NCBI RefSeq assembly: GCF_025602895.1
Contig: NW_026516287.1
Span: 124,001 to 188,000 of the forward strand
Reading direction: 5' to 3'
Length of the DNA: 64,000 nt
Origin: Polychytrium aggregatum
Lineage: Eukaryota; Chytridiomycota; Chytridiomycetes; Polychytriales
Below the pieces are notes generated by a model that did no database searches, was not told the DNA's origin, and worked only from the letters and a program-made list of their open reading frames with translations. Shown here one piece after another: positions 24,268-35,382 of the stretch. The position numbers and the translations under genes were made by a program. Each line of letters begins with the position of its first letter. The first letter of the stretch is position 1.

Positions 24268-26509
24268 ATGACCCAGCTCGCCGAGCTCCGCAAGCAGGAA
24301 GGAAACCAGTTCTTCCAGGACCAGCTCTACGAGAAAGCGATTCAGGCGTACACCTCCGCCATTGCAAGTATCGCTTTGGCCATTGCGGGCGATGACAGCG
24401 ACGGACAGACACTCCGGGGACAGGCTCCTGCGGATGTGCTTGCCGCCTGTCCCGGCACGCTCGCTGCTCCATCGGCGCTAATTTGCATGAGGAATCTACG
24501 CTTCGGCACATCCAGATCCATGACAATGGCAATGCAGTCTACTACACCAACCGAGCACTGTGCCGCCTCAAGCTCTACGAATATACCAAAGCTCGCCAAG
24601 ACTGTGAGCGGGCTATTGAGCTGAACCCGAAAGCAGGTTGGAGCCATCGCCAAAGCACTGATATCGCACCAGACAGCAGAGCCGACGAGTGCGGCAGGCG
24701 ACACTTCAAAATGTGCCGAATCAGAAATCTGAACCCATTGGCCTGGCTCTGTCTCAGTTAAGGCTTGGTACTTTGTACGTATATGTATCTCTGCAGACGC
24801 AACCCCAGATGGCTCCATGCCTGCTGGTCAGCGATTCCAAGTCTGACCATCGACTGGTGGCTGATGCCGCGAACCATTGTGCAGCTCGGGCAGGCACTCT
24901 TGGAAGACGATGAGTCGATAGAACGGGCGGTCGTCTGTCTTGAGAAAGGTAAGCTCCTCACCCTCTCCAACGATTTGCTGTGTCGGGACCTGTTGCGATC
25001 TTGTGCACTTCATATTGGTGGCCCATCCGAGCGCCATCCAAGCATACTGCATGTTTCCTGATCCCTCGTTGCGTCCTGGACTTACTCCCGAACAGCACAC
25101 CAGCTTGCCATCGAAACCAAGAGTGAGTCTTGTGCGCCAGCGTTGCAATCGGCCCCGATGCGGAGAAATGGCAGTCGGCTCCCATTTGCATGCTTCTCCT
25201 GTGCACGGGTCGGCGGAAGTTGCCGTCGCTGGGCTCGCCCATGCTCCTTGCAGCTTCACCCATCCTCGCTTGTCGGCAGCATCACTTGTTGGACTTACAG
25301 AGCCGAACCTGCGGTTGCTTGTCATTTTTTCTTGCAGTGATTTCGTTTGTCAAATCGATCGACAAGACGTACCTCCAAGCGCGCAAGAAGAAATGGGAAC
25401 GTGCCGAACAGCGCCGCCGAGAGCGAGAGAACAGCTTGCTCCCGTTCCTGAAGCAGCTTATCGTACGCGAGCGAGATTCGAGGCAAGCCTGGACGCTGGG
25501 AAAGTGCCACTCGGGGAAAGTGAAAGAGCGGCGAGACATCCAAATTGACTGTGGACCCTCTCATCGGCATCGAGCAGGCTTCAATCCCATGTGGCCGACA
25601 CTACGAGCAGCGCGGAAGAACTTGTAAGCCCTCGCGGACGAGCGCCATCGACGCAGAGCCGGGTCTGGTTTGGTTCCACCTCAAGGGCTCTCCGCTGGGA
25701 CGGCCAGCGCATCAGTGGATCGATAAGATTGGGGCAATATCACGAACATCCCGGATCGTCTCCGCATCGATACACACGTGCTGACCGTATGTGCTCCCGC
25801 AGGACGAGCGGATTGCGCAAGTCGAGAGGCTGTTCAAGGACTTGGATGTGCTTCGCAAGCAGCAAGAGGAGGTATGCTGTCCTGTGAGGCAACATCGTCC
25901 CGCTGAAGCAAGCGGACCCATATCGCCGCTACATCGCCAGCCTCTGCGGCCACGACTGACACACATGCTCCGATGGTCCGGGCCGTGCGTGCGGCTCCAT
26001 CAGCGACGATTCGTGCCTGACTGCTTCCTGGGCAAGATTCACTTTGAAGTCATGACCGATCCAGTCGTCACCCCAGCGGGAATCACGTACGACCGCAGCG
26101 AGATCCTGGAGCATCTCGATCGCATTGGAGGCTACGATCCCGTCTCGCACACGCCGCTTGATGAGGCCGACTTGGTACCAAACCGGGCTCTCAAAGGTAA
26201 GGAGACGCATGCCAACAACTCTTATCGCTAGGATGCAGCGGGTCGCCAAGACAGCGTCAACACGATTCATGGTGTATGCGCTAGCAAGCCTCTGTCGGCG
26301 CCGTCTGACAACATGCCCGTCTTCATTTCCGATCATGACAGAGGCGATCGACGAATACCTCAACGGGTAAGATACCGACCCAGAAAGGCGCCGCCTATAC
26401 GTGGTCACTGAGACCTGGGGCCTTCGTGCGACATAAGTTGTTTCAAGCGCCAAATGGCTGATTCTTTTTGTTCTGTTCTCCTAGGCAAGGATGGGCTGTC
26501 GACTATTGA
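24268..26509 (+). CDS. STUB1: CHIP-type E3 ubiquitin ligase / Hsp70-Hsp90 co-chaperone (TPR + U-box)
   Basis: The start ATG is at 24268 (MTQLAELRKQEGNQFFQDQL) and the stop at 26507-26509. Exon 1 is 24268-24363, exon 2 24516-24636 (NGNAVYYTNRALCRLKLYEY, the TPR clamp), exon 3 about 24832-24948 (LGQALLEDDESIERAVVCLE), exon 4 25096-25122 (HQLAIETK). Exon 5 from 25338 gives the helical hairpin (QARKKKWERAEQRRRE). Later exons give DERIAQVERLFKDLDVLRKQ and the U-box GKIHFEVMTDPVVTPAGITY with YDPVSHTPLDEADLVPN. The last exon (26485-26509) ends the protein with EYLNGQGWAVDY, nearly the same as the animal CHIP end. CHIP binds the EEVD tails of Hsp70/Hsp90 and ubiquitinates clients. S. cerevisiae lacks it. 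Intron 1 appears to be GC-AG. The exon between the hairpin and DERIAQ is uncertain. Confidence 0.92.
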
Positions 26510-27092
26510 ATCGCCATCAGTATCGGATGAAGAAGAAGAGGCCTCTGACGGCGTGTGCGCCTCAGAAGTGGTCCTCTGCAGCGTGCTCGCTGGGTGGCTC
26601 ATCCGCATCTGCCCCGGGTCATGAATATAGACGTATACACCGAACGCATCCGGGTGCCCGCCACTGCTCCCGCCGGTCGACATGTTCGGAGGCTGCCACA
26701 ACAGCGCCATAATCTGGACGACTAATACCAGCGTTTTCTGGAACAGGAGTGCGACATGCAAATCGGTCATTGTCCGAAAGCGTTGGCGGAGCTTGGTGTC
26801 AGCAATCCAAACCTGCGCTCAAGCATCGGGGCACTTGCTGTACCAAAGGCTCAATCAAGCATCCTGCAGATGCTCCCCTCCAGCAGCTTCTGCAGCCGCC
26901 CTTGCAATATCGGCTGTCCCACTATTCTAGAGGACACTGCGCCTTCAAATAATGCTGCATTCAGCTCAGTTTGTCTCGTGCTTCAAGACTCTATACATCG
27001 GACATCGGTACACCGAGGCGACCGCCGTTCGGTCAGCAACAGAGGGCCGGCGACACGCACGGCAACATGACGGTCCGGCCGTTTCGATCCGG
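26510..27092. other. Convergent intergenic region
   Basis: These 583 bp lie between the ends of CHIP and the bZIP-like gene. Short ORFs are present but no conserved domain, RNA gene or notable repeat. Confidence 0.4.
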
Positions 27093-29074
27093 TCACTTCA
27101 GCTCCGGGTATCGCTCCAGGATATCCGGGGGGATCACCCAATCTTTTGGGTTCCAGGGATCACCGTAGCAGTACGCCCGCTCTTTCATATCCTCACAAAA
27201 CGTCTGGATGTCGATGCGGTGGCCGGAACGGAGGATCTTGTCGGCGAGTGCATAGCACGGCATAGTGTTGGCGCATTCCACAACATCGGTCAAGCTCGAT
27301 CGGGGCTGCGATGGCGACCCACAGCAGGAGCCACTGCTGGGAGGACATTGCGTCCCCGAGGCCGGAGGATATCGGCTCGTGGATGGGTGGTCTGAGGACG
27401 AGTGGCTTGAGCGAGTTGCGCGGAACTCCAAGTTGCTTGGCCTCGAGTTTGCCGGATACTGATCGTGCGGAGGAGGTGGGGCGGGTGGCCGTACAAATGT
27501 TCCCGAGGCATGGGCATCGGGCTGTCTGGGTGTGAACAGTGAGCGAGAGGGCGCCTCCGAGAAACCACCGAGGGGCGATTCCGACGATTGAAGTGGTAGC
27601 GGCAGCATGATTGGCGAGCCGCCTTGGTGGGGAAATCTATGCGACAGAGTGTTGCGCGCCGATGGAGCTGCATGCGGCTGGCGAGCCGAGAGCGTATATC
27701 CAGTGGGCGTTGGAGGGCAGCATGCTGTCGAAGCCGGAGAAAGCGACATCCGGCTGTCCGGAGATGTGTACGGATAGGCCGAGGCGAGATCTCGAGGCAT
27801 GGGGGTGCCCGACCGACAACAGCCCGATGCATTTTGTCTGGCTCGACTGGACTCGTAGCCATGGCTCGGGTGCTGGAACGAAGTGGTCGAGCAGCCCGAA
27901 GGTGACGAGGATGCCGAGGGATGGAATGCTGACAGGTCTGGTGACGGATGGATGTCGCTTGGCGAGCCACTTGACCGGCCGATGGTCGCAATCTGCAGCA
28001 GGCACGAGGCGGCCCGGGACGACGCTGGGTCCGATGGGTCATCGAGCGTCCGTCTCCGCAAGAACGGCGGTGGTCGTGGGTGGACTGGGTCGGCTTTGAA
28101 GGATCCGATTCCGGGGAATGAACGCTTCGCCGGCGCATGAGGCTGCGAGCGGCGCTCGTCGGGCTCGGAGGACCAGCTGCGGCCATCGTATTCGGCCATA
28201 TGGGGCTCCCCTCTTGAGTCGACAGGTAGGCCGCCACGAGATAGCCTTGGCGAACGAGGAGGCAGGATGGTGCCGGAATATGAGTCTCGGGGACTTGACG
28301 ACCCACTCGGCGGCAAGGCTCGGTTGGGCGATATCGGAGCGGCAGCAGTGAGAGTCAACTCTGGTGCCTGCACCAGTGTCGCTGAGGATGTCGGCAATGC
28401 TGCCGAGGTGGATGCCGAAGCCTCGGTGACCGATGCCGAGTTGGTCGCTGTTCCAGACAAACGAAGCGCAAAGTCTTTGTGGTCACTGAGAAGTCCCGCA
28501 GCCGCATTGGCGAGGCTCGTCCTCTGTTCAGACCAAGCGGGTGTCCGGCTGTCTCGAGCTTCCAGTGCAGGCTCCTCATCAAGGTGGTGAGCCACGTCCT
28601 GTATGAACTCGATGAGCTTGGCGAGCTGCTCTTCGTAGAGCACAATGTCTCGTCGGAGTCGGATATTATCGTGCTTTTCTTCGGTGCGCCGTGCTGGATT
28701 ATCGAAGACGGCAGTGGTACCGGCAAGTGGCAGAATATGGCAAAAGGAAAGAATGGCGTCGATATGTGAGCTGGGTGTGAGCTGGGTGTGAGCTGGGCGT
28801 GGATGCTGGGAACGAAATGGGATGAGGACCGCAGGCAATGTTCAAATCGACAGGGACTGGGTTCAAATGGAGCCGGATCCAGTGGAAGACCGGCAAAAGA
28901 CGAAGGCGGTGGATCCTGAAGGGTTTGCAAACGAAGCCATTGGGGCGACATCAAACGGGTGAAAACCAAGCGAGCGAATCGTGAGCAAGCGCCAGGCTCA
29001 CCTCGAAGCAGCCGCTGGGCCTCTCGGTTCCGCTCACGTCGATAGGCTGCGTAATCCTGGCTCTTGGACTTCAT
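27093..29074 (-). CDS. bZIP-like transcription factor with conserved C-terminal segment
   Basis: Two exons, 29002-29074 and 27093-28693, sum to 1674 nt (557 residues, intact frame). The spliced N-terminus reads YAAYRRERNREAQRLLR, then ARRTEEKHDN and IRLRRDIVLYEEQLAKLIEF. This has the bZIP signature N-x7-R (N...R in NREAQRLLR). Heptad positions after it are N, I, L, I, a short zipper of about four turns. The canonical Ala-Ala is Ala-Gln here. About 400 residues of Ser/Pro-rich disordered sequence follow, with many SP sites. The last 60 residues are ordered-looking, with conserved-looking Cys and aromatic residues (PCYALADKIL, DIQTFCEDMKERAYCYGDPW, ILERYPELK). The 308-bp intron splits the basic region. 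A nuclear role is inferred. Confidence 0.7.
28766..28798. repeat. 11-bp tandem repeat in the bZIP intron
   Basis: GTGAGCTGGGT occurs three times in register (last copy ends GGGC). Confidence 0.9.
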
Positions 29075-29992
29075 TGAATCGTTCCTTTTTGAAGGAGCAG
29101 ATGATGGATGGATGTCAGAGGTTTGGGGCAAGCAAGTGTACTGGGTTCGATTGGAGACGGCTGGTTTGATGAGAACGGGAGCTCTGGACACGAGCCGGGT
29201 GCTATCGGAGCCAACGGAGCCAACGAAGCCAACGAAGCCTCGCTGAGTGTCGCTGAGTCATCAGAGCGAATCCGCTGATGCCCACCTTCCCGGAGTTATC
29301 GCAGAGCGGGGCTGGTGTGGCGATTGCCGATCGATCGGCAAAGATTGGGCGAGTGATAGGATGCCACTGGACTGGCTCGGTCAGAGGGACGATCGATGGG
29401 TCGACGGCAGGTGGTCCAGGCGATGGGGCGACGGACGGATCGATTGTCGACGAGGCGGATCGAGCGGGCGGATGGATGGATAGATGGATGGAGGGAACGA
29501 CGGAAACGAGAGAGAAAATCGCCTGGTGGCGACGCAATGCCGCACAAGGCCGCCAACAAAAGCGCTCGACGATGGACATGCTGGCTGGGAGATGCTCCAT
29601 CACAGCGGCCATCTGCGCCAGCCGTCATAGGATATACATCAGACTGACGGCATCTGCATCAGCCGCTCGCCATGCCCAACGGCGAATCGGCCAACGCCGC
29701 TGTGCAGAAGACAGGCATGCGATCTCGGACTACGATCTGGCGGACTGCATGCAATTCCAGGAGAGAGCGAAATCAGGACACTCGCTCCTTCGAGAAGTGT
29801 GGGTCCGGTATTTCATTTTTTTTCTTTTCTGAGCTTACGGTAAAAAAAAACAAAAAGAACGAGGTCACCACAACAAAAGGACAAACAAGACAATATGCAT
29901 AAGGATTCACAGGAAAAGAAAAGAAGGGCGGTCAGCGGCACCGCAGCACTCCAGCGGAAGCCAGCGATGCTATGCCTCTAAAGCACACGCAT
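29075..29992. other. Intergenic, upstream of bZIP-like gene and downstream of cofilin
   Basis: Purine-rich DNA on the plus strand with GGATGGATGGAT-type simple sequence around 29470. No conserved ORF or RNA gene was recognised. Confidence 0.4.
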
Positions 29993-31578
29993 CTATTCTT
30001 CCTTGCGGGGGTTGACAATGGCACCCTTGGCGACCTTCTCCAGAACCTCCTCAAGGAACAGCTCCTCGGGGAGAGTGGCCTGGATCTCGGCGTGGATGCC
30101 GTCCAGTCGCTGGCGGAGCGAGGCCTTGGACGAGGCGTAGAGCATGCGGGAGCGGATCTTGGAGTTGTCGGGGGCCCTGCATCGCCATGATCAGCCAGGA
30201 TTGCGAGATGAAGAGGGGGCAATGGGCGCCCTGCTGTTAGCACGGATCTCGACTCGAGCAAATCAAGACACGCCAAGGCAGGACAGAGTGGATCCATGGG
30301 GGTGAATCGCCTCCACTCTGCCTACGATGCCGACGCAGTCTCGTCCAGACGGAATACGGACCACATGAAGAACAGAAGCTTGTTGCGGACACCGTCAGCG
30401 GGGGTCTCGTATTCGATATCGTAGACACCGAAGCGGCCCTCGTCAACGGGGAACTGCTGGATGAAGGTGTTGTAGGTCTCGACGGGGCAGGCGTTGGGGA
30501 TGTGCTCCTGGGCCTTCTCGATGATGATCGACTTGCCGTCGTTGGAAATCTTGTAGATGATGTAGACAAACTTGCGGCGAAGCTATGGCGCAGGAAGACC
30601 CCAGGAGGCTCGAGGTTAGGCATACGCGACGACGTCATGGTGCCATGGCACTGCCGAGCATCAGGAAGGTCGCCCCCGTCCTCGACGGGGACATGGTGAT
30701 CCGGATTGGATCGGAGGACGGCGTTACCTTCATCTCATCGTAGCTGGCGATGGCTTCGCTGCTGACACCGACACCGGAGGACTGCACAGGAACGGATCCG
30801 ATTCAGCAGATGCGATTGTGATGAAACGTGAGGCAGTGTGACGAGGGGGGAGGAGGCAAATGAGACCGGGGTTAGTATCCGGAATTGCAGACAGCGGACA
30901 GCGGCCTCTGGAGGCGTCAAGATGAGTCACAGCAAGAGGGTGGACGAGACGCTGCCGGGTTTGCAGGCCCAGGTCCGGAGCGATCGGTTCTGCACGATCG
31001 AGGCGCCCCAGGCGGAATCGGGAGAAGCCAAGCCAGAGGCGATCGCTTGGTAGCGAAGTATCGGATATCGCCGCCGCCAACAACAACAACGACAACGACG
31101 ACATGTCCCAACACGTAATCGCTGCGACCGCACGATTCCCAGCAACGCTGCGGCTCGGACATCGATGGCTCCAAATCGATGGTCGTGCGGCATTACTGGG
31201 CGAGGGTCGGCTGCGCCAAACTAGAGAGGGCTGCCCCTGCCCTGTACCGGGAAACACCAGAGAGAGAGAGAGGGAGACGTTCCAGCCAGACATTGGACCG
31301 GCGCAACGCATCTTCCCTCCCATGATGGCCCCAGATAGCGCAGAGGCATCGGTATGGCACACCAAACCGGCCGGAAACGCACAGCCGCGGCCCGCAAAAA
31401 GCGAGAAGACGAGCAACGGAAGCGGCAGGCCGGGACTCGCAATGCAAGGCAAGGCAAGGCAAAGATGCGAGACGAGATCGAGCGCCCGAACGAGACCCAG
31501 ACTGGACGCAGACCCCGCAGCGCCAGTCCCGCAGCGGCCTGCACAGCAGATCGCCAGAGGCAATCGACGACATACCAT
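29993..31578 (-). CDS. COF1: Cofilin / actin-depolymerizing factor
   Basis: Exons 30728-30781, 30362-30582 and 29993-30176, plus a proposed single-codon first exon (ATG at 31576-31578 followed by GTATGT), sum to 462 nt, an intact 153-residue frame. The protein starts MSSGVGVSSEAIASYDEMK, with the Ser after Met as in other cofilins. It contains RRKFVYIIYKISNDGKSI, FGVYDIEYETPADGVRNKLL and FFMWAPDNSKIRSRMLYASS, the actin-binding helix (R..RMLYASSK), and ends with VAKGAIVNPRKEE. It severs and depolymerises actin filaments in the cytoplasm. The lone ATG exon is inferred from the phase-0 junction and a fitting donor. The implied intron 1 is about 790 bp, far longer than its neighbours. The third exon's donor is GTCCGT. 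Confidence 0.92.
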
Positions 31579-32509
31579 TTTGGAAGTGGATCGACAGGGG
31601 GGAAAGACGGGCTGGGATGGGAGGAGATGGGTTTGTGGGCCAAGACCAGGACCAGCAGCGCTTTATACGACCTATGCGTGTGTGTGTGTGGCAGAGCACG
31701 GCCACAACCTCTCTCGGCGGGATCTCGGCGGGATCTCGGCGGGATCTCGCTGGCGTCTCGTCCTCGGACGGCCCAGCAGCCGCACCTGCCAGGCCCGGAC
31801 ATGTCTGGCGTGGCTGTCTGCGTCTCGTCTGCATTCGCAGACCAGCTGTCCACGGCCTGCCGTGCGTCTGCTCGTCGCCGGAACATGCGCTCTGCATATG
31901 CCCGTCGGTCGGCAGGAGCCAACCTCGCCTCGTCCTGGATCCTCGCGGGCTCGCCTGCGACACATCCACCCTCAGGCTCGGCCACAGCAAGGCTGCGGGG
32001 CTGGTCGGCGCCCGCGCCTTATTGGTCCGGCGGTGGCCCGAAAAGGAAGCTGACGGCGTTTCATTCCAGCAGAATGAATTTCATCAGCGCTCTCCACCCC
32101 CCACACCACATCGACAACGCCGAGGCGCCTGTGGGAAAGACCCGGGGCGGAGGCACTGCAGGAGCCGGGAACTGCGTCTGACACCGAACCGGAGATCGCC
32201 GAGCAGATCGCCGAGCAGAGGGGGTGAGAGAATGACGCCCAAGCGCCTGCACTGCATCATGGCTGTGGTCGCGGAGCCGCATCGTGTTCGGTCCAGATTT
32301 GCAGTGGCCATACAACCCGCAACATGAAAGCAGAGAATCAATAGATTCCCATAGATTAAGCGACCACGCAAAAACCACAGCCACTGTCCAGGAATGTCGG
32401 GGGTGTCTTGAAGAGGGAGGGGGGCATCTTGCAACGACATGTTCGTTCCACGGACAGAGTGTCGAGGCACTGTCGGAACGGCCGTTGGATTGGGGACTGA
32501 GCCTTAGCC
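31579..32509. other. Intergenic between cofilin start and SCAMP end
   Basis: GC-rich stretch with long overlapping ORFs on both strands, none with recognisable domains. It includes an 11-bp tandem repeat. It should hold the cofilin promoter. Confidence 0.4.
31714..31746. repeat. 11-bp tandem repeat upstream of cofilin
   Basis: TCGGCGGGATC occurs three times in register. Confidence 0.9.
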
Positions 32510-34482
32510 TTAGACCGAGAACTGGCCGTCGTCGCTGCGGATGTAGGTCGAACGGGCAGCCTCCTGCAGTACAGAGGGGACGCATGATTCATGAAACGGA
32601 TGAGCGGGCTGCAAGCGAGCAGGTCGTCACGATGACTCCTCATGCCCGCATCCCCATACCATTACTCTTGCAGCGCAGCGCATTCCCACGCCGACAGGCC
32701 TCACATCACGGCGCACCGCCTCAGAGCATCATTGCCCGACATGATCCACCGCATCCATATATCGGCCACACGGCGAACACTCACCTGGACGACGCCGCTG
32801 CGAACACCCATGCTGACGGCCTCGTTACGAGCACCTTCGAGCGTGTGGCCAGCAGCGCGGTTAAAGTCGTGGACCTGCTTCCAGAGGTACAGAGAGGCGA
32901 GGCCACCGCAGATCCAGCCAGACAGGGAGATGATGCAAAAGACTCCGGCGACGATCTTGCCGTCCGAAAGCGCCGCAAGCATGTTGATAAAGCCGGCCGA
33001 TCCAGCACCAGGGATGCCAACGCCCATGTAGAAGCAGAAGGCAATGTGTGCGCCGTTGAAGAGCAAGAAAATGTCTGAGTTGCGGTGCAGAAGGAGTGAA
33101 ACGATCAGCGACTGTTGGCACAGGTCGAGCAACGCCCCAGCGACAGTGAAATAGCATCGGGAGGATCGGGCTGGGCGCGCGGCGTCGGCCGAATCCGCCA
33201 GACTTACAAAAGTAGAGCGAGTTGTCTGTTTTGAAGGCGCTGTAGATGGGACGGTACCTGCGCGATCGACAAGGCAGCAAAGAACGCATCAATGAAACTG
33301 GACGCATCGGTGAAACCGGACGCAACAATCCAGGTGGGCGCGATGGTTGCTGTTTGGACCTTCTCCAACACGACCGTGGCGAATACTGCACTGGGTGGCT
33401 ATTCAGACAGGAGCGGCTATTCTGGTCCAGTGATTGCGCTTCTGCAGCCTGTGGCAAAATACGAACCAAAGGTAGAACGAGGCGGCGCTGATAAAGAACA
33501 CTGTGCAGGACGAAGCAGATGGACATGTCAGGGCACATCCACGGAACAACCGAGAATCCGTTGTCGCGACGCAGCCGGCAAGGGTTCCTCGATAAGGTGG
33601 CGCAAATGGAGAGCCGTTCCCATTGATGTGATTCTCTCCTCAGATGATCCAGTCGGTTCAGAAACGGTCTGCTCCCAACATCGATCTCGATCGATCGCTT
33701 CGGCTGCATCATCGACGGAACCGATCACTTACTGTACACGATGCTGACCTGGAGAAGAGGAGCGGGTTGGAGAGAGTGAGAGCAGTCCCATAGGTGAGTT
33801 GGCGAGCATTGTTCGAATCCAAACCGCTGCTCGGCTTCAACTCCGATTCTGTCGCGGCATCACGCTACAGGCCAGCTGCGGCAATGGGCAGACGAAACAC
33901 GGGCGATGGCGAGAAATCGGCGATGCTTACTCCAAAGTCCGTGGCAACAGCGGGCAGATTGCTGGGGTGCGAGAGCAGCAGCGTCAGGCACGAGAACATG
34001 TTGAAGATCAGGAAGGCCACGGTCGCCAGCCAGAAGCGATAGATGTTCCACATCAGCGGGCGGGACTTTTCGGGAACCTCGACGTCAATGTCGTGGTAGA
34101 TGTACGGATAAAAGGGCGGCCAGTTGGGTGGGTGCAATCCACTCCGTTCCAGCGCCTCGGTCTTTTGGCGGAGGGTTGCTTCCCGGGCGGCCAGCTCGCG
34201 CTCACGCCTCAGCAAGTCCTGTTCTTTGGCTGAGAGGGCGGCGTCGGTCTTGGACGGGATCGATGTCGGGAGCTGAGTCGAGGCCGAGGTGGAGCTCGAC
34301 GGCAGCTGGGAAGTCATTGGGATCGAGAAATCGGCGGCCGGATGCGAATGCAGGTCGTCGCTGGCGCGAGGGGCGCCAAGGGCCGCATAGGTCGATGTGC
34401 TCAGCGAGCTCTGGATGGACGGATCGGCGAAGGGGTTGGCGAGATCCTCCTCGATGCTGAAGGGGTTCTGTCCAGCGGCCAT
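32510..34482 (-). CDS. SCAMP: Secretory carrier-associated membrane protein (SCAMP)
   Basis: Six exons, 33931-34482, 33733-33748, 33467-33500, 33208-33257, 32785-33074 and 32510-32563, sum to 996 nt (331 residues). SCAMPs are four-helix proteins of the trans-Golgi, endosome and secretory vesicles. The N-terminus has two NPF motifs (QNPFSIEEDLANPF), which bind EH-domain endocytic proteins, then a coiled coil (SAKEQDLLRRERELAAREAT) and NWPPFYPYIYHDID before the first helix. Membrane part: MWNIYRFWLATVAFLIFNMF, then FFISAASFYLWYRPIYSAFK, whose (W)YRPIY-AF.TD signature is diagnostic, then IAFCFYMGVGIPGAGSAGFI and VAGVFCIISLSGWICGGLAS. The cytosolic tail ends STYIRSDDGQFSV. A 16-nt microexon and a 34-nt exon are needed to keep the frame. 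The third exon's donor is GTTCGT. Confidence 0.93.
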
Positions 34483-35300
34483 GGTGGGTTGCTTGTGGGC
34501 TGTTGGCTACGGTTCTGGAGGGCAAAGGAGAAGTGCAAGGATGGGATGGGAAGGGAAGCGAAAGCAAGCTCAGTCAGAAGGCAGCACGGGACTGGTGCTC
34601 GGTGTCGGGTCTGAAGGAAGAACGAAATAAAATGAGGTCTTGGGGACGGTCGAAGGGGAAGGGAGGGAGGGAGGGCTCTGAAACGGGCGGGTGGAGAGAT
34701 CGGGTGATGGGAAGAGAGGCAAGCGGGGAGGGGCAGGAGCGTCGGGGGGTGAGGGAAAGGAACGAATCCGGCGGCGGCTGCAACACAAGGCAAGGCGTTG
34801 GAGATGGTGCGAGACGAGAGGCAGCGGCGAGACATGGCGGGAACGGAAGGCACGCACCGAGGAGTTGACGGATGCAAAGAAGGCGCTGCCGAGGAGGGCG
34901 ATGAATGGCCGCGACGAATAATCAGCGGTCGATGGCAGGACAGACAAAGATGGATCGATGGCAGGATGGACAAAGATGGATCGCAGGAGAATCAACCGGC
35001 CGATGGCGATGCGACCGACCAGGGCGGCGAAGCGACACAATGGCGGTGGAGGGCACTGCCACAGGATGCGGCGCTGCAGCCCTCCGAGCGCCGGCCTGCC
35101 ACCTGCAGGGCGCTGATTGGCCAGCGAACAGGGGCACAAGGCCGCCCAGCCCTTGGCGATGCGGATTGCTCTGGTTAGGGGCGGCTGCGATTTGCTGACG
35201 GGTGGTTCAGGGAGATCGAGGGAGCATCCAGCGCCGAGATCGACACCGACGATGACGATGCCGAGAGAGCAGCAAAACGGTATCTGCTGGAAAGCAGCGC
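34483..35300. other. Intergenic, SCAMP upstream region
   Basis: Purine-rich on the plus strand (many GGGAGGG runs near 34660). Long ORFs exist on several frames without homology. No other element was recognised. Confidence 0.4.
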
Positions 35301-35304
35301 AAAA
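35301..35304 (-). terminator. RNA polymerase III terminator of tRNA-Lys
   Basis: A run of four T on the minus strand lies 7-10 nt beyond the tRNA 3' end, the usual pol III stop. Confidence 0.7.
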
Positions 35305-35310
35305 GATATC

Positions 35311-35382
35311 GCCCAACGTGGGGGTCGAACCCACAACCTTGAGATTAAGAGTCTCACGCTCTACCGATTGAGCTAGCCGGGC
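35311..35382 (-). tRNA. tRNA-Lys (anticodon CTT)
   Basis: The 72-nt intronless gene folds as a full cloverleaf. The acceptor GCCCGGC pairs with GTTGGGC (two G-U pairs). The D stem is GCTC/GAGC, the anticodon stem TGAGA/TCTCA with loop CTCTTAA (anticodon CTT, reading AAG), and the T arm GTGGG-TTCGACC-CCCAC. Internal pol III A box (TAGCTCAATCGG) and B box (GGTTCGACCCC) are present. No CCA is encoded, as usual in eukaryotes. Confidence 0.98.

Noticed and set aside
26491-27070. Plus-strand ORFs after the CHIP stop as an extended C-terminus
   Set aside because: The frame ending EYLNGQGWAVDY matches the CHIP terminus exactly, so the later ORFs are not part of it.
31103-32327. Plus-strand ORFs of 236-316 codons between cofilin and SCAMP
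   Set aside because: They overlap antisense ORFs of equal length and run over the 11-bp repeat; composition is not protein-like.
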